Shown here: positions 15,613 through 24,376 of the stretch, piece by piece
Layout of the letters: every line of letters begins with the position of its first letter
How positions within the stretch are numbered: position 1 is the first letter of the stretch
The notes under the pieces: model-generated
Databases searched by the model: none
What the model was told of the DNA's origin: nothing
What the model saw: only the letters and a program-made list of their open reading frames with translations
Program-made: the position numbers and the translations under genes
Source of the DNA: Bacteroidota bacterium
Lineage (GTDB): Bacteria; Bacteroidota; Bacteroidia; Bacteroidales; Prolixibacteraceae
Assembly: GCA_023412195.1 (NCBI GenBank)
Contig: JAEYNZ010000023.1
Location: 1 to 64,000, forward strand
DNA: 64,000 bases
Direction: 5' to 3'

Positions 15613-16026
15613 ATGATCAATCATCGTGAATTCAATCCTAAGTGGGTTACCGCAAATAATCGTTTTTATTATACATATGAAGATAAAAGGGAAAACCTTA
15701 CAGCTAGGATGACCCCGGCAGAGAAATTACTTTGGGACTGCCTGAGAAATAAAAAGCTGGGGGTGAAATTTAGAAGGCAACATATAATTGACATATATAT
15801 TCCGGACTTTGTTGCTTTATCCATAAAATTGATTGTTGAGGTTGATGGCCCAATACACCTTCAACGGAAAAAAGAAGACGAAGAAAGAAAAAATCGTTTG
15901 GAATCGTTAGGTTACAAAATTATTCGTTTTAAAAATGAAGAAATAGAAAGAGATATAGGAGAGGTAATAGTTAAAATTAAAAATTGTATTGAAACATTAA
16001 ACAAGAAATACGTTCACCCAGCGTGA
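15613..16026 (+). CDS. DUF559 (PD-(D/E)XK, Vsr-like) endonuclease-domain protein
   Basis: A 137-residue protein whose residues 28-125 match the DUF559 family, which is related to the very-short-patch-repair endonuclease Vsr. The key positions look intact: MTPAEKLLWDCLRNKKLGVKFRRQH (33-57), Asp65 in YIPDF, Glu76 and Asp78 in VEVDG, His82, and the LGYKIIRFKNEEI end. The first 28 residues are a less conserved extension. DNA-nicking activity is an inference from the family; no substrate is known. It is AT-rich compared with its neighbours, stands alone, and starts 21 bases from the end of the 148-bp repeat element. A DNA methylase, expected for a Vsr partner, is absent. Confidence 0.85.
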   Translation: MINHREFNPKWVTANNRFYYTYEDKRENLTARMTPAEKLLWDCLRNKKLGVKFRRQHIIDIYIPDFVALSIKLIVEVDGPIHLQRKKEDEERKNRLESLGYKIIRFKNEEIERDIGEVIVKIKNCIETLNKKYVHPA

Positions 16027-16168
16027 CAAATTGAGTGAGAGGTTGTCAAAGATGACGAAGGAATAAATTGTTCAATACTTTGATAAACGTAAAACTGAAA
16101 GCTCGATAAAGCCTGGTGTATAACTCATGACTATAAAATTATGAGCTTTATGGAGAGGATTGTGACCG

Positions 16169-16528
16169 CTACTCCCTGTACTTTTCTCCTTCTACATACC
16201 TTAAAACCACAGCTTCCTGCAGAATTACAAGTCCACCCTTTTTACCGGTGTCCATCAATTCATTTATGCGGGCGGAAAACTCATCAAGTTTTTCCATGCT
16301 GTCGATGATTTCGATGATAACAGGCAGATCTCCCGAGAGAGCAAAGATTTTCATTGTATGAATGGAGTGGCTGGCTCCAAAAGACATAGCTCCTTTATAA
16401 GCAGTGGCTCCCGCCATACCTGCCTTACGGGCTTCAAAAACAATTTCTTCATATAATGGCCGTCCATGTACTTTATCGGTTTCACCTACATAAATTTTTA
16501 GCATGCCGGCCCTTCCTTCTATTTTCAT
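16169..16528 (-). CDS. DUF190 family protein linked to CrcB
   Basis: A 119-residue protein with the DUF190 pattern: GMLKIYVGETDKVHGRPLYEEIV (9-31), ARKAGMAGATAYKGAMSFG (33-51), SGDLPVIIEIID (65-76). The fold is ferredoxin-like, related to PII signalling proteins. It lies 10 bases after crcB on the same strand, and this pairing is widespread, so it probably assists or regulates fluoride export. No direct function is established. The family start would be near M9 (MLKIYVGE); the upstream ATG at 16528 adds eight residues. Confidence 0.9.
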   Translation of the reverse strand: MKIEGRAGMLKIYVGETDKVHGRPLYEEIVFEARKAGMAGATAYKGAMSFGASHSIHTMKIFALSGDLPVIIEIIDSMEKLDEFSARINELMDTGKKGGLVILQEAVVLRYVEGEKYRE

Positions 16529-16538
16529 TTTGATGCAA

Positions 16539-16919
16539 TTAAATGAATAACCTTATAAAAATTACGCCTGCATATACGGCAAGTAAACCCAAAATTACGT
16601 TTCCCCCTACATTCAGTAAAAGCGGTCCGTATACTTGTTCTTTCAGCATCATGAAATTATTATATGAGAATGCTGAAAAGGTGGTAAAGCCTCCACAGAT
16701 TCCAACGGTGAGAAAAATCCTCCATTCAGGGGTCATCAGGTTGCCTTTGTCGGCAAGTGCGAACACGGTTCCTATTAAAAAGCTTCCGGCTATATTCGCG
16801 ATGAGCGTTCCCCACGGAAATGTACTGGTGAGGGATTTCTCCATATAATACTGGACCAGGTACCGCATTACGCTTCCGATAAAACCTCCGGTTCCCACAA
16901 GAATAATAGTTCTGAGCAT
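16539..16919 (-). CDS. crcB: Fluoride channel CrcB/Fluc
   Basis: A 126-residue protein with four predicted membrane helices. Family landmarks are GGFIGSVMRY near the N-terminus, PWGTLIANIAGSFLIG (Asn of the fluoride pathway), and GICGGFTTFSAFS with the conserved Phe residues lining the pore. Fluc dimers export fluoride passively. The DUF190 gene follows within 10 bases. The spacer to the divergent dacB is only 57 bases, too short for a fluoride riboswitch on this side. Confidence 0.95.
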   Translation of the reverse strand: MLRTIILVGTGGFIGSVMRYLVQYYMEKSLTSTFPWGTLIANIAGSFLIGTVFALADKGNLMTPEWRIFLTVGICGGFTTFSAFSYNNFMMLKEQVYGPLLLNVGGNVILGLLAVYAGVIFIRLFI

Positions 16920-16949
16920 TTAGTTACTTTTATAAATCCAACTTTCTGT

Positions 16950-16957
16950 TATTTTTG
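16950..16957 (+). promoter_or_regulatory. -7 box of dacB
   Basis: TATTTTTG is a perfect TAnnTTTG 19 bases before the dacB ATG in the short spacer shared with crcB. No -33 TTG is seen at the usual distance. Confidence 0.4.
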
Positions 16958-16976
16958 AACTATAAATGTAGGGAAT

Positions 16977-18419
16977 ATGAAGGCACTTGAGCTTGTGTTT
17001 ATTTTCTTTTTTTTCCACTTTGGCAACCTGAATGGCCAGCCGGGATATGAAAGGGTTGTCAGACAAATGCTTGAACTGCCTGAATATAAAAGTGCCCAGA
17101 CTGGTATCCATATATCAGAATTGGAATCAGGAAAGGTTTTATATGAATTGAACAGCGATAAAAGGATGATCCCTGCTTCTGTTCTCAAACTTGTGACATC
17201 GGCTGCAGCTCTTGAGGTCCTGGGGCCTGAATACCGGTTCCGGACAAGGATCGGCTATACAGGGAGAATCGAAAATGGCATTTTAAAAGGCAATCTTGTG
17301 GTTATAGGTGGAGGTGATCCTGCCCTGGGATCTGAGTATTTCAGGGATCATTATTTTTTTCCGCACTTCCTGGAAATCTGGGCACAGAGAATTAAGTCTG
17401 CCGGAATAAACCGGATTGAGGGAAACCTTATTCTTGATGGTTCTCTCTATGACAACGAAAAAATCCCTACTACATGGATATGGGAAGATATGGGCAATTA
17501 TTACGGAGCCGGATCCAGTGCCCTTACAGTTTATGACAACATGTTCCGCATCGGTTTCAGATCGCCGGGCGAAGCGGGAAAGCCAGCTGAAATTACTTCA
17601 ATGCATCCGTTTGTAGAAGGACTGGAATGGAAAAGTGAGGTGCTTTCTTCAGATATCAATCGTGATCTGGCTTACATTTTTGGGAGTCCGGAAGATAACA
17701 AAAGGGTGATCAGGGGTACGATTCCCAGGAACCGGAAATCGTTTACGATTAAAGCCTCCAACCCTTTTCCTGAGAGTCTGCTTGCCCGCGAATTCCTGAA
17801 TTCCCTCTCGAAAAACGGGGTATTTTTAACCGGGCAAATCGTATTTGATAAAGTTCCGGCACAACAGTTCAGCCAGCTTTATTCCTTTGAATCCCCTCCA
17901 CTGCGGGAAATTGTAAAGGTGTTGAACGTTGAAAGCGTGAACCTTTTTGCAGAACACCTTGTGAAACAGGTTGCTGCAGAAAAAACAGGTATTGGAAGCA
18001 GAAGTGCAGGATTGCAGATCATATCTGATCATTGGAAGGAGAAAGGCTTTAATACGCAAAATCTTTTTATGGAAGATGGCAGCGGGTTGTCGCACTTTAA
18101 TGCTGTAACTCCCGGATTCATAGCCTCGGTTTTACGGTATATGAGAAGGCCTGGGAGTTCCTATCCTGCATTTCATACTTTACTTCCGTCGGCCGGAAAC
18201 GGTACGCTTCAATCATTCAATGCAGGCAATTTTCCGGACAACTCACTGCAGGTGAAAAGCGGATCGATGATGCGGATCAGGTGCTATTCAGGGTATATAA
18301 AGCAGGGTGGAGGCAAAGATATCATCGTTGTGGTTTTCATGAATCATTTTTCGGGAAGCCATGCCAGGCTTGTTGCAGAAATTGAGAAGCTTTTCGTTCA
18401 GATCAGAAATTCCAACTGA
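16977..18419 (+). CDS. dacB: D-alanyl-D-alanine carboxypeptidase/endopeptidase (PBP4, S13)
   Basis: A 480-residue periplasmic penicillin-binding protein of class C. A signal peptide occupies residues 1-20 (MKALELVFIFFFFHFGNLNG). The three active-site motifs are visible: SVLK (SxxK) in MIPASVLKLVTSAAALE near residue 66, SVN (SxN) in NVESVNLFAEHLVKQ near 320, and KSG in QVKSGSMMRIRCYSGY near 428. The S13 family trims or cuts peptide cross-links in peptidoglycan. Length is typical. It is transcribed divergently from crcB and has no peptidoglycan gene beside it. Confidence 0.94.
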   Translation: MKALELVFIFFFFHFGNLNGQPGYERVVRQMLELPEYKSAQTGIHISELESGKVLYELNSDKRMIPASVLKLVTSAAALEVLGPEYRFRTRIGYTGRIENGILKGNLVVIGGGDPALGSEYFRDHYFFPHFLEIWAQRIKSAGINRIEGNLILDGSLYDNEKIPTTWIWEDMGNYYGAGSSALTVYDNMFRIGFRSPGEAGKPAEITSMHPFVEGLEWKSEVLSSDINRDLAYIFGSPEDNKRVIRGTIPRNRKSFTIKASNPFPESLLAREFLNSLSKNGVFLTGQIVFDKVPAQQFSQLYSFESPPLREIVKVLNVESVNLFAEHLVKQVAAEKTGIGSRSAGLQIISDHWKEKGFNTQNLFMEDGSGLSHFNAVTPGFIASVLRYMRRPGSSYPAFHTLLPSAGNGTLQSFNAGNFPDNSLQVKSGSMMRIRCYSGYIKQGGGKDIIVVVFMNHFSGSHARLVAEIEKLFVQIRNSN

Positions 18420-18529
18420 TTTCAAAGGGCTTAACAGTTTGATCATCTGCCAAAACTGTTGATTAGAAGAAATTTTTGGTGTAATTTAGAGCTTTTCTGG
18501 TCCTGTAAAAAAGTATGTAATAAAATCAA

Positions 18530-19552
18530 ATGATCAACACTATGACAAAAACCGAACAATTTCATCATCTGGGGCAAAGTGGAGCCTTGCCGGGAAAGAC
18601 ATTTTTCAGGCCGATCCTGATGTATTTTGCAGCCCGTCACATTGGCCGCACCTACGGAGAATTTGCCTCAGACTATAAAGTACTTGTAGAAGCAAACCTC
18701 CGGTGCATGGATGATTTTGGGCTCGATATGCTGGGGCTGATTTCTGATCCCTATCGCGAAACAAGTGCTTTTGGGGCAGATATAAAATATATTCCCAATG
18801 GTGTCCCCCGTTGCCTTAACAACGTGGTGCAGTCGATGGAGGATGTTATACAACTGCAAAATCCTGATATATATAAAGCTGAACGTACGCTCGACCGTAT
18901 AAAGGCTGGCGAACTCCTCTCTAAAAAGACCGGGGGCAACATTCCCATCATCGGATGGATTGAAGGCCCTTTGGCCGAGGCATGTGACCTTGCCGGTGTG
19001 CAGAATATGATGATGCAGCTGATGATGGATCCCGATTTTGCAAACAGGCTGATGGACAAATGCATGATTACTGCCAAAGACTTTGCGAAGGCACAGATTG
19101 AAGCCGGGTGTGAAATCATAGGCATGGGCGATGCAGTTTGTTCACAGATCGATACAGATACCTATAACATGTATGTCAGGGAAAGGCATCATGAGATCAT
19201 TGACTACATCCATAGCCTTGGGGGTAAGGTAAAACTGCATATCTGCGGCGACACTAGCCATCTGCTTTCGTCCTATAACGGAATGAACATCGATATCCTG
19301 GACCTCGACTGGCAGGTTGATCTTTCACATGCCAGATCGGTTGTAGGCGAAAAAGTTATCCTTGCAGGAAACATCAACCCTGTTGTTGTGCAGGATGCTA
19401 CAAAGGAAGAGGTATACAAGCTTAGTCTTCAACTTGCAGAGCAGCATCAGTCTGAAAGGTTTGTTCTTTCTGCAGGATGTGAAATCACTGTCCTGACACC
19501 GCCTGAAAACCTGGAAGCCATGAGCAGGGCCAGCAAGATGATGCCTTTGTAG
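18530..19552 (+). CDS. UroD/MtaA-family protein (probable corrinoid or CoM-type methyltransferase)
   Basis: A 340-residue TIM-barrel protein of the uroporphyrinogen decarboxylase superfamily. It carries the zinc-ligand pattern of the MtaA/CmuA methyltransferase branch: His and Cys in KVKLHICGDTSHLL (about 238-251) and a third Cys in VLSAGCEITVLTPPENL (about 310-326). True HemE decarboxylases lack this HxC...C set, so a methyl-transfer role is more likely. Substrate and partner are unknown; no corrinoid protein or mtaB-like gene lies next to it. Two starts are possible, 18530 and 18542 (MTKTEQF). The next gene is convergent, so it is probably a single-gene transcript. Confidence 0.85.
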   Translation: MINTMTKTEQFHHLGQSGALPGKTFFRPILMYFAARHIGRTYGEFASDYKVLVEANLRCMDDFGLDMLGLISDPYRETSAFGADIKYIPNGVPRCLNNVVQSMEDVIQLQNPDIYKAERTLDRIKAGELLSKKTGGNIPIIGWIEGPLAEACDLAGVQNMMMQLMMDPDFANRLMDKCMITAKDFAKAQIEAGCEIIGMGDAVCSQIDTDTYNMYVRERHHEIIDYIHSLGGKVKLHICGDTSHLLSSYNGMNIDILDLDWQVDLSHARSVVGEKVILAGNINPVVVQDATKEEVYKLSLQLAEQHQSERFVLSAGCEITVLTPPENLEAMSRASKMMPL

Positions 19553-19564
19553 ATCCGTCAGAAC

Positions 19565-19624
19565 AAAAAAAACCATCCGGTGAAGGGGAGGGCAGGAGTA
19601 ATAACTTTCCCTCTGACCGGATGG
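19565..19624 (-). terminator. Terminator of the arcC-argF operon
   Basis: On the minus strand CCATCCGGT (19616-19624) pairs with ACCGGATGG (19573-19581), with a smaller GAGGG/CCCTC stem inside, followed by a run of eight T (19565-19572). It is between the convergent UroD-like gene and argF. Confidence 0.75.
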
Positions 19625-19662
19625 ATTCATTGCATTTAGTTTTGAATTAAGCTGCTTACTTC

Positions 19663-20661
19663 TCAGGCTAAAGTAGCAACCATTACTGCTTTTATGGTAT
19701 GAAGCCTGTTTTCAGCCTGGTTAAATACAACTGAGGCCTTGCTTTCAAATACTTCTTCAGTTACTTCCATAGCTTCAAGGCCAAATTTTTTGTAAATATC
19801 TTCTCCAACTTTTGTGTCACGGTTGTGGAAGGCCGGCAGACAGTGCAGGAATTTCACTTCAGGGTTACCGGTCAGATCCATTACCTGCTGGTTAACCTGG
19901 TAAGGACTGAGCAATTCGATCCGTTCAGCCCACACTTCTGCAGGTTCACCCATCGATACCCAGACATCGGTATACAGAAAATCGCAATCTTTAACAGCTT
20001 CTTCCACTTTGTCTGTAATCAGGATTTTTGCCCCTGTTCCTTTGCCAACCTCCCTGCATTGTTTTTGAAGTTCAGATGAAGGCTGGCATTGCGCAGGTGC
20101 TGCTGCCCTGAAATCCATTCCCATTTTGGCTGCTCCAGCCATCAGCGAGTTTCCCATGTTGTTTCTTGCGTCGCCAAGGTAACAGAACTTGATCTGCGAT
20201 ATAGGTTTATCTGAATGTTCCTTCATGGTCAGGAAATCTGCAAGGATTTGGGTGGGATGAAATTCGTCGGTAAGGCCATTCCAAACTGGAACTCCGGCAT
20301 AGCGGGCAAGTTCTTCAACGATTTCCTGTCCGTAGCCTCTGTACTGAATTCCATCGTACATACGTCCCAGTACACGGGCTGTATCCTTCATGGTTTCCTT
20401 GCTTCCAATCTGTGAGCCTGAAGGGCCCAGGTAGGTTACATGTGCCCCCTGGTCGAAGGCCGCCACCTCAAATGCACATCTTGTACGGGTGGATGCCTTT
20501 TCAAAAATCAGCGCGATATTTTTGCCTTTGAGCATCTGCTGTTCAGTGCCGGCATATTTTGCTTTTTTAAGCGATTCTGATAAATCGAGCAGAAATTTTA
20601 TTTCCTGGGGGGTGAAATCGAGCAGCTTCAAAAAGTGCCTGTTTTTTAAGCTATAAGCCAT
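19663..20661 (-). CDS. argF: Ornithine carbamoyltransferase
   Basis: A 332-residue carbamoyltransferase. The carbamoyl-phosphate motif STRTRC is present (ASTRTRCAFEVAAFDQGA), as are GSKETMKDTARVLGRMYDG, the ornithine-type motif DEFHPTQILADFLTMKEH, DVWVSMGE and the active-site FLHCLPAFHNRDT. It catalyses carbamoyl phosphate + ornithine to citrulline, or the reverse. Most Bacteroidota use an N-acetyl/succinylornithine enzyme for arginine synthesis; this one has the standard ornithine enzyme features. It follows carbamate kinase by 30 bases on the same strand, which favours a catabolic (ArcB-like) role, although no arginine deiminase gene is present. Confidence 0.94.
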   Translation of the reverse strand: MAYSLKNRHFLKLLDFTPQEIKFLLDLSESLKKAKYAGTEQQMLKGKNIALIFEKASTRTRCAFEVAAFDQGAHVTYLGPSGSQIGSKETMKDTARVLGRMYDGIQYRGYGQEIVEELARYAGVPVWNGLTDEFHPTQILADFLTMKEHSDKPISQIKFCYLGDARNNMGNSLMAGAAKMGMDFRAAAPAQCQPSSELQKQCREVGKGTGAKILITDKVEEAVKDCDFLYTDVWVSMGEPAEVWAERIELLSPYQVNQQVMDLTGNPEVKFLHCLPAFHNRDTKVGEDIYKKFGLEAMEVTEEVFESKASVVFNQAENRLHTIKAVMVATLA

Positions 20662-20691
20662 ATTTTTGTTGTTATTGTTAAGTTTAACTGA

Positions 20692-21645
20692 TTAATCATA
20701 TTCCATTGTAATTTTGGAGCCGAAGGATTTATCCTCCAGTTTTTTTGCCTCAGTAATGACGCTTTTTTTTCCGCCGCTTTCAATAAACTCCAGGCAGGCC
20801 CTTATTTTAGGTTCCATAGTGCCTTCCGCAAATGTACCTGCTTCAAGGTATTTTACTGTATCCGCATAGTTTAAAAATTCAAGTTTTTCCTGTGTCGGCT
20901 TTCCAAAGTCTTTATAGATGAAAGAGACATCAGTCAGAATATATAGTTCATCGGCACCAATATTTTTAGCCAGTAATCCAGAGGCTCTGTCCTTATCAAT
21001 CACCGCATCTATTGTCCGCACATTTCCTTCCTCGTCATAATATACCGGTATGCCTCCACCACCAGCAGCGATCACAATATTACCGTTATTCACCAGCAGT
21101 TCGATTGTTTCCCTGTTGATGATCTCTTTTGGCAATGGCGAAGGCACAACCCTCCTGTATCCATCAATACTCTTCGCTGAAGATTTAAATATCCATCCTT
21201 TTTCATTGGAAAGTCTGTCGGCCTCTTCCTTGCTGTATGTCTTGCCGATTCGTTTGGAAGGGTTGTTAAAAGCCGGATCATGCTGATCGACTTCCACCAG
21301 GGTAACCATTGTAATTACATTTTTCCGGATCCCATGTTTTTTCAATACATTGCGAAGCATCCGTTCAATCATGTAGCCAATGCCACCCTGGGAGTCAGCA
21401 ACACAAATATCGAGAGGCATAGGTGCAATGTGATACATTTTTTCTCCTGCATCATTTCTCATCAGGATGTTACCAACCTGTGGGCCATTTCCATGTGTAA
21501 TAACCAGTTCGTAACCTTCATTTATAAGAAACACCAGGTTTTCAAGAGTTTCAGTTGCATTTAACTCCTGCTGTTCTATTGTACCTTCCTCATTATCGCG
21601 AAGAAGGGCATTTCCACCCAGTGCCACTACTGCCAGTTTTTTCAT
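20692..21645 (-). CDS. arcC: Carbamate kinase
   Basis: A 317-residue enzyme that makes ATP from carbamoyl phosphate and ADP. It starts MKKLAVVALGGNALL at 21645; the open frame extends eight codons upstream, past the likely -7 box position, so the shorter start is preferred. Motifs are ITHGNGPQVGNIL, DICVADSQGGIGYMIE, VIAAGGGGIPVY, AVIDKDRASGLLA and the C-terminal GTMEPKIRACLEFI. It forms an operon with the downstream carbamoyltransferase. Together they can recover ATP from citrulline; the two-gene set lacks arginine deiminase and the antiporter. Confidence 0.95.
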   Translation of the reverse strand: MKKLAVVALGGNALLRDNEEGTIEQQELNATETLENLVFLINEGYELVITHGNGPQVGNILMRNDAGEKMYHIAPMPLDICVADSQGGIGYMIERMLRNVLKKHGIRKNVITMVTLVEVDQHDPAFNNPSKRIGKTYSKEEADRLSNEKGWIFKSSAKSIDGYRRVVPSPLPKEIINRETIELLVNNGNIVIAAGGGGIPVYYDEEGNVRTIDAVIDKDRASGLLAKNIGADELYILTDVSFIYKDFGKPTQEKLEFLNYADTVKYLEAGTFAEGTMEPKIRACLEFIESGGKKSVITEAKKLEDKSFGSKITMEYD

Positions 21646-21666
21646 ATGATTTAATTTGAACCGCAA

Positions 21667-21674
21667 CAAACATA
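21667..21674 (-). promoter_or_regulatory. -7 box of arcC-argF
   Basis: Minus strand TATGTTTG, a perfect TAnnTTTG, 22 bases upstream of the preferred arcC start. No clear -33 box. Confidence 0.45.
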
Positions 21675-21878
21675 GAAAAATATGGTAAATAAAGAAATGT
21701 GATTAAGTCAGCATTTTTCTTTCTTATCAGGTTAAAATACAACCTTTTAAAAGTGAAACAAAATTTGACGGGCAACTGATAATCTGGAAGTAAGTTTTTC
21801 AATTTAGTTGAACTTTATCATAATTAGACAATAATTTTTTTTGGAAGAATTGCACACGGGTCTCCTTATTTTTTTCGT

Positions 21879-21886
21879 TAGATTTG
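21879..21886 (+). promoter_or_regulatory. -7 box of ftsK-lolA
   Basis: TAGATTTG is a perfect TAnnTTTG, 27 bases before the ftsK ATG. A TTG lies somewhat farther upstream (21850s) than the preferred spacing. Confidence 0.45.
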
Positions 21887-21912
21887 CAACTGATTAAAGA
21901 ACCAAATCAAAA

Positions 21913-24309
21913 ATGGCATTGAAAACTACAAAAACCGGGCAATCAAAGCAGAAGAAGAAAGCATCATCCGTTCCGTTTTATAAAAATGAAAAATTCAGGT
22001 TGGTTTTTGGCATTTTTGTTTTGCTTGTCTCAGCATATTTACTTCTGGCATTTTTATCCTTTTTATTTTATGGTGCAGCCGACCAGAGTAAACTTGGTCT
22101 GCCATGGAGGCAGCTTGTTCTGGAATCGGAAATCAAGGTAGGAAACATTGCGGGAAAAACTGGTGCTTATCTGGCAGAAGTCATCATGAACAGGGGCTTT
22201 GGTTTTGCATCCTTTATTTTTGTGTACCTGCTTTTTATCAGCGGATTTAAAATCATGGGATATAATCTTGTGAAATACAGAAGAAGCGTGGTCATCAGTG
22301 TGGTTTTGATCATCTGGATTTCGATTGCAACAGGTTTTGCCTTCCCCAAAACAAGCGCAGCTTCATTTATCTACCCCGGCGGGCAATATGGATTTATATT
22401 AAGTAACTGGTTCAGTTCATTAATTGGTAAACCCGGGCTGATCTTATTGCTGTTTATTTCAGCATTATCTTTCCTTGTAGTGAGATATGAAAAGGCTTTT
22501 CTGCTTGTAAAGAGCCTGTTCACACGAAAAGAAAAGATAAAGGTTGCGTTTGAGCCGGTTACCGGTTCTGAAGAGGAAGAAGTTATCGTTGGTGATAATT
22601 CCATTTCAAAAGTTATTGAGGAAGATGGTGTAATACAGGCGATTTTTGAACCCGATGGAGAAGAAGAAGAGCATATTGAGATCAACAAGGTACCGGAACA
22701 GCATGAGGTTGAAGAAGAAGAGGAGCCTGCAGGGCTTGAGTTGATGGTACACCATAAAAAGGAAGAGGAAGAGGGCGAAGAAGAAATCCCGGTTGATGGG
22801 ATGGAGGAGTATGATCCAACCCTTGAACTGTCGGGTTTCAGGTTTCCAACTCTTGAACTGCTGGAGGATCATCATTCAGGGAATGCTGAAGTAAGTAATG
22901 AGGAACTGATAGCCAATAAAAATAAGATTGTAGAAACGCTGAGGCATTACAAGATTGAAATAACCAAGATCAGGGCTACTATTGGTCCGACAATTACCTT
23001 ATATGAAATTGTTCCTGCACCTGGCATCAGGATTGCCAAGATCAAGAACCTTGAAGACGACATTGCCCTCAGCCTTTCGGCGTTGGGGATCCGGATTATT
23101 GCACCCATTCCCGGTCGCGGAACGATTGGTATTGAAGTGCCAAATCAGAACCCTGAAGTTGTTTCCATGCGTTCCATCTTAAGTTCGAAAAAGTTTCATG
23201 AATCAACTGCTGATTTGCCTATAGCCCTGGGAAAAACAATTTCCAATGAAACCTATATCTTTGACCTTGCCAAGATGCCCCATATTCTTGTGGCAGGCGC
23301 AACCGGTCAGGGTAAATCAGTAGGGATAAATGTTATCATTACATCGCTGCTTTATAAAAAGCACCCCTCGCAGCTGAAATTTGTTTTCATCGATCCCAAG
23401 AAGGTGGAGCTGAACCTTTATTCAGTTCTTGAAAAACATTACCTGGCTAAATTACCCAATGAAGATGAGCCGGTTATTACCGACATTCAGAAGGTGAAAT
23501 ACACACTGAACTCACTGAATGTGGAAATGGACGACAGGTACAACCTGCTGAAAAGGGCCCATGCAAGAAATGTAAAGGAATACAATAAAAAGTTTGTAAG
23601 CCGCAGGCTGAACCCTGAAAAAGGACACAGGTTTATGCCCTATATTGTGGTTGTGATAGATGAATTTGCCGACCTAATTATGACCGCCGGAAAGGAGATA
23701 GAACTCCCGATAGCCCGAATTGCCCAGCTGGCAAGGGCGGTGGGTATCCACATGATTATTGCTACACAACGTCCGTCAACCAATATCATTACTGGTGTAA
23801 TAAAAGCCAATTTCCCTGCACGTATTGCCTTCAAGGTAGCTTCCATGATTGACTCAAGGACCATTCTGGACACTCCCGGTGCAAACCAGCTCATTGGCAA
23901 GGGTGACATGCTGATTTCATCGGGAAGCAATATGACACGCGTTCAATGTGCGTTTATAGATACACCCGAAGTGGAGCTGCTTTGTTCGTATATTTCAGAA
24001 CAGCGGGGTTATCCTTCAGCATTTTTGTTGCCTGAATATGTTGGTGATGATGAGCCTGGTCCCGGTGATGTGGACCTGAACAACCGTGATGAACTGTTCG
24101 ATGATGCAGCACGGGTTGTGGTGGTAAATCAGATGGGATCTACTTCCATGATTCAACGGAAATTTTCTATCGGATACAACCGTGCCGGCCGAATCATGGA
24201 TCAGCTTGAAGCAGCAGGCGTGGTAGGTCCCAGTGAAGGGAGCAAGGCTCGCCAGGTACTGATTCAGGATGAATATACTTTGGAACAGTTATTGAATAGC
24301 TTCAACTAA
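21913..24309 (+). CDS. ftsK: DNA translocase FtsK
   Basis: A 798-residue septal DNA pump. Residues 1-200 hold four or so membrane helices, 210-300 an acidic linker, 320-440 the alpha domain, 445-650 the RecA-like motor with Walker A GATGQGKSVGIN and the VVIDEFADL Walker B, and 735-798 the gamma winged helix (QRKFSIGYNRAGRIMDQLEAAGVVG). FtsK clears and orients chromosome ends during division and activates XerCD at dif. A XerD-type recombinase gene lies 2.8 kb downstream. The linker is much shorter than in E. coli, as usual for this phylum. lolA follows after 67 bases and is probably co-transcribed. Confidence 0.97.
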   Translation: MALKTTKTGQSKQKKKASSVPFYKNEKFRLVFGIFVLLVSAYLLLAFLSFLFYGAADQSKLGLPWRQLVLESEIKVGNIAGKTGAYLAEVIMNRGFGFASFIFVYLLFISGFKIMGYNLVKYRRSVVISVVLIIWISIATGFAFPKTSAASFIYPGGQYGFILSNWFSSLIGKPGLILLLFISALSFLVVRYEKAFLLVKSLFTRKEKIKVAFEPVTGSEEEEVIVGDNSISKVIEEDGVIQAIFEPDGEEEEHIEINKVPEQHEVEEEEEPAGLELMVHHKKEEEEGEEEIPVDGMEEYDPTLELSGFRFPTLELLEDHHSGNAEVSNEELIANKNKIVETLRHYKIEITKIRATIGPTITLYEIVPAPGIRIAKIKNLEDDIALSLSALGIRIIAPIPGRGTIGIEVPNQNPEVVSMRSILSSKKFHESTADLPIALGKTISNETYIFDLAKMPHILVAGATGQGKSVGINVIITSLLYKKHPSQLKFVFIDPKKVELNLYSVLEKHYLAKLPNEDEPVITDIQKVKYTLNSLNVEMDDRYNLLKRAHARNVKEYNKKFVSRRLNPEKGHRFMPYIVVVIDEFADLIMTAGKEIELPIARIAQLARAVGIHMIIATQRPSTNIITGVIKANFPARIAFKVASMIDSRTILDTPGANQLIGKGDMLISSGSNMTRVQCAFIDTPEVELLCSYISEQRGYPSAFLLPEYVGDDEPGPGDVDLNNRDELFDDAARVVVVNQMGSTSMIQRKFSIGYNRAGRIMDQLEAAGVVGPSEGSKARQVLIQDEYTLEQLLNSFN

Positions 24310-24376
24310 ATTTCTTTCAGCAGTAGCTGCAGAGGAAGGCTGTTCAGTAATAATGATTTTAAACAACAATATTTAA

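Noticed and set aside
16920..16976. Fluoride riboswitch upstream of crcB
   Set aside because: The spacer to the divergent dacB is only 57 bases and I see no crcB-motif fold.
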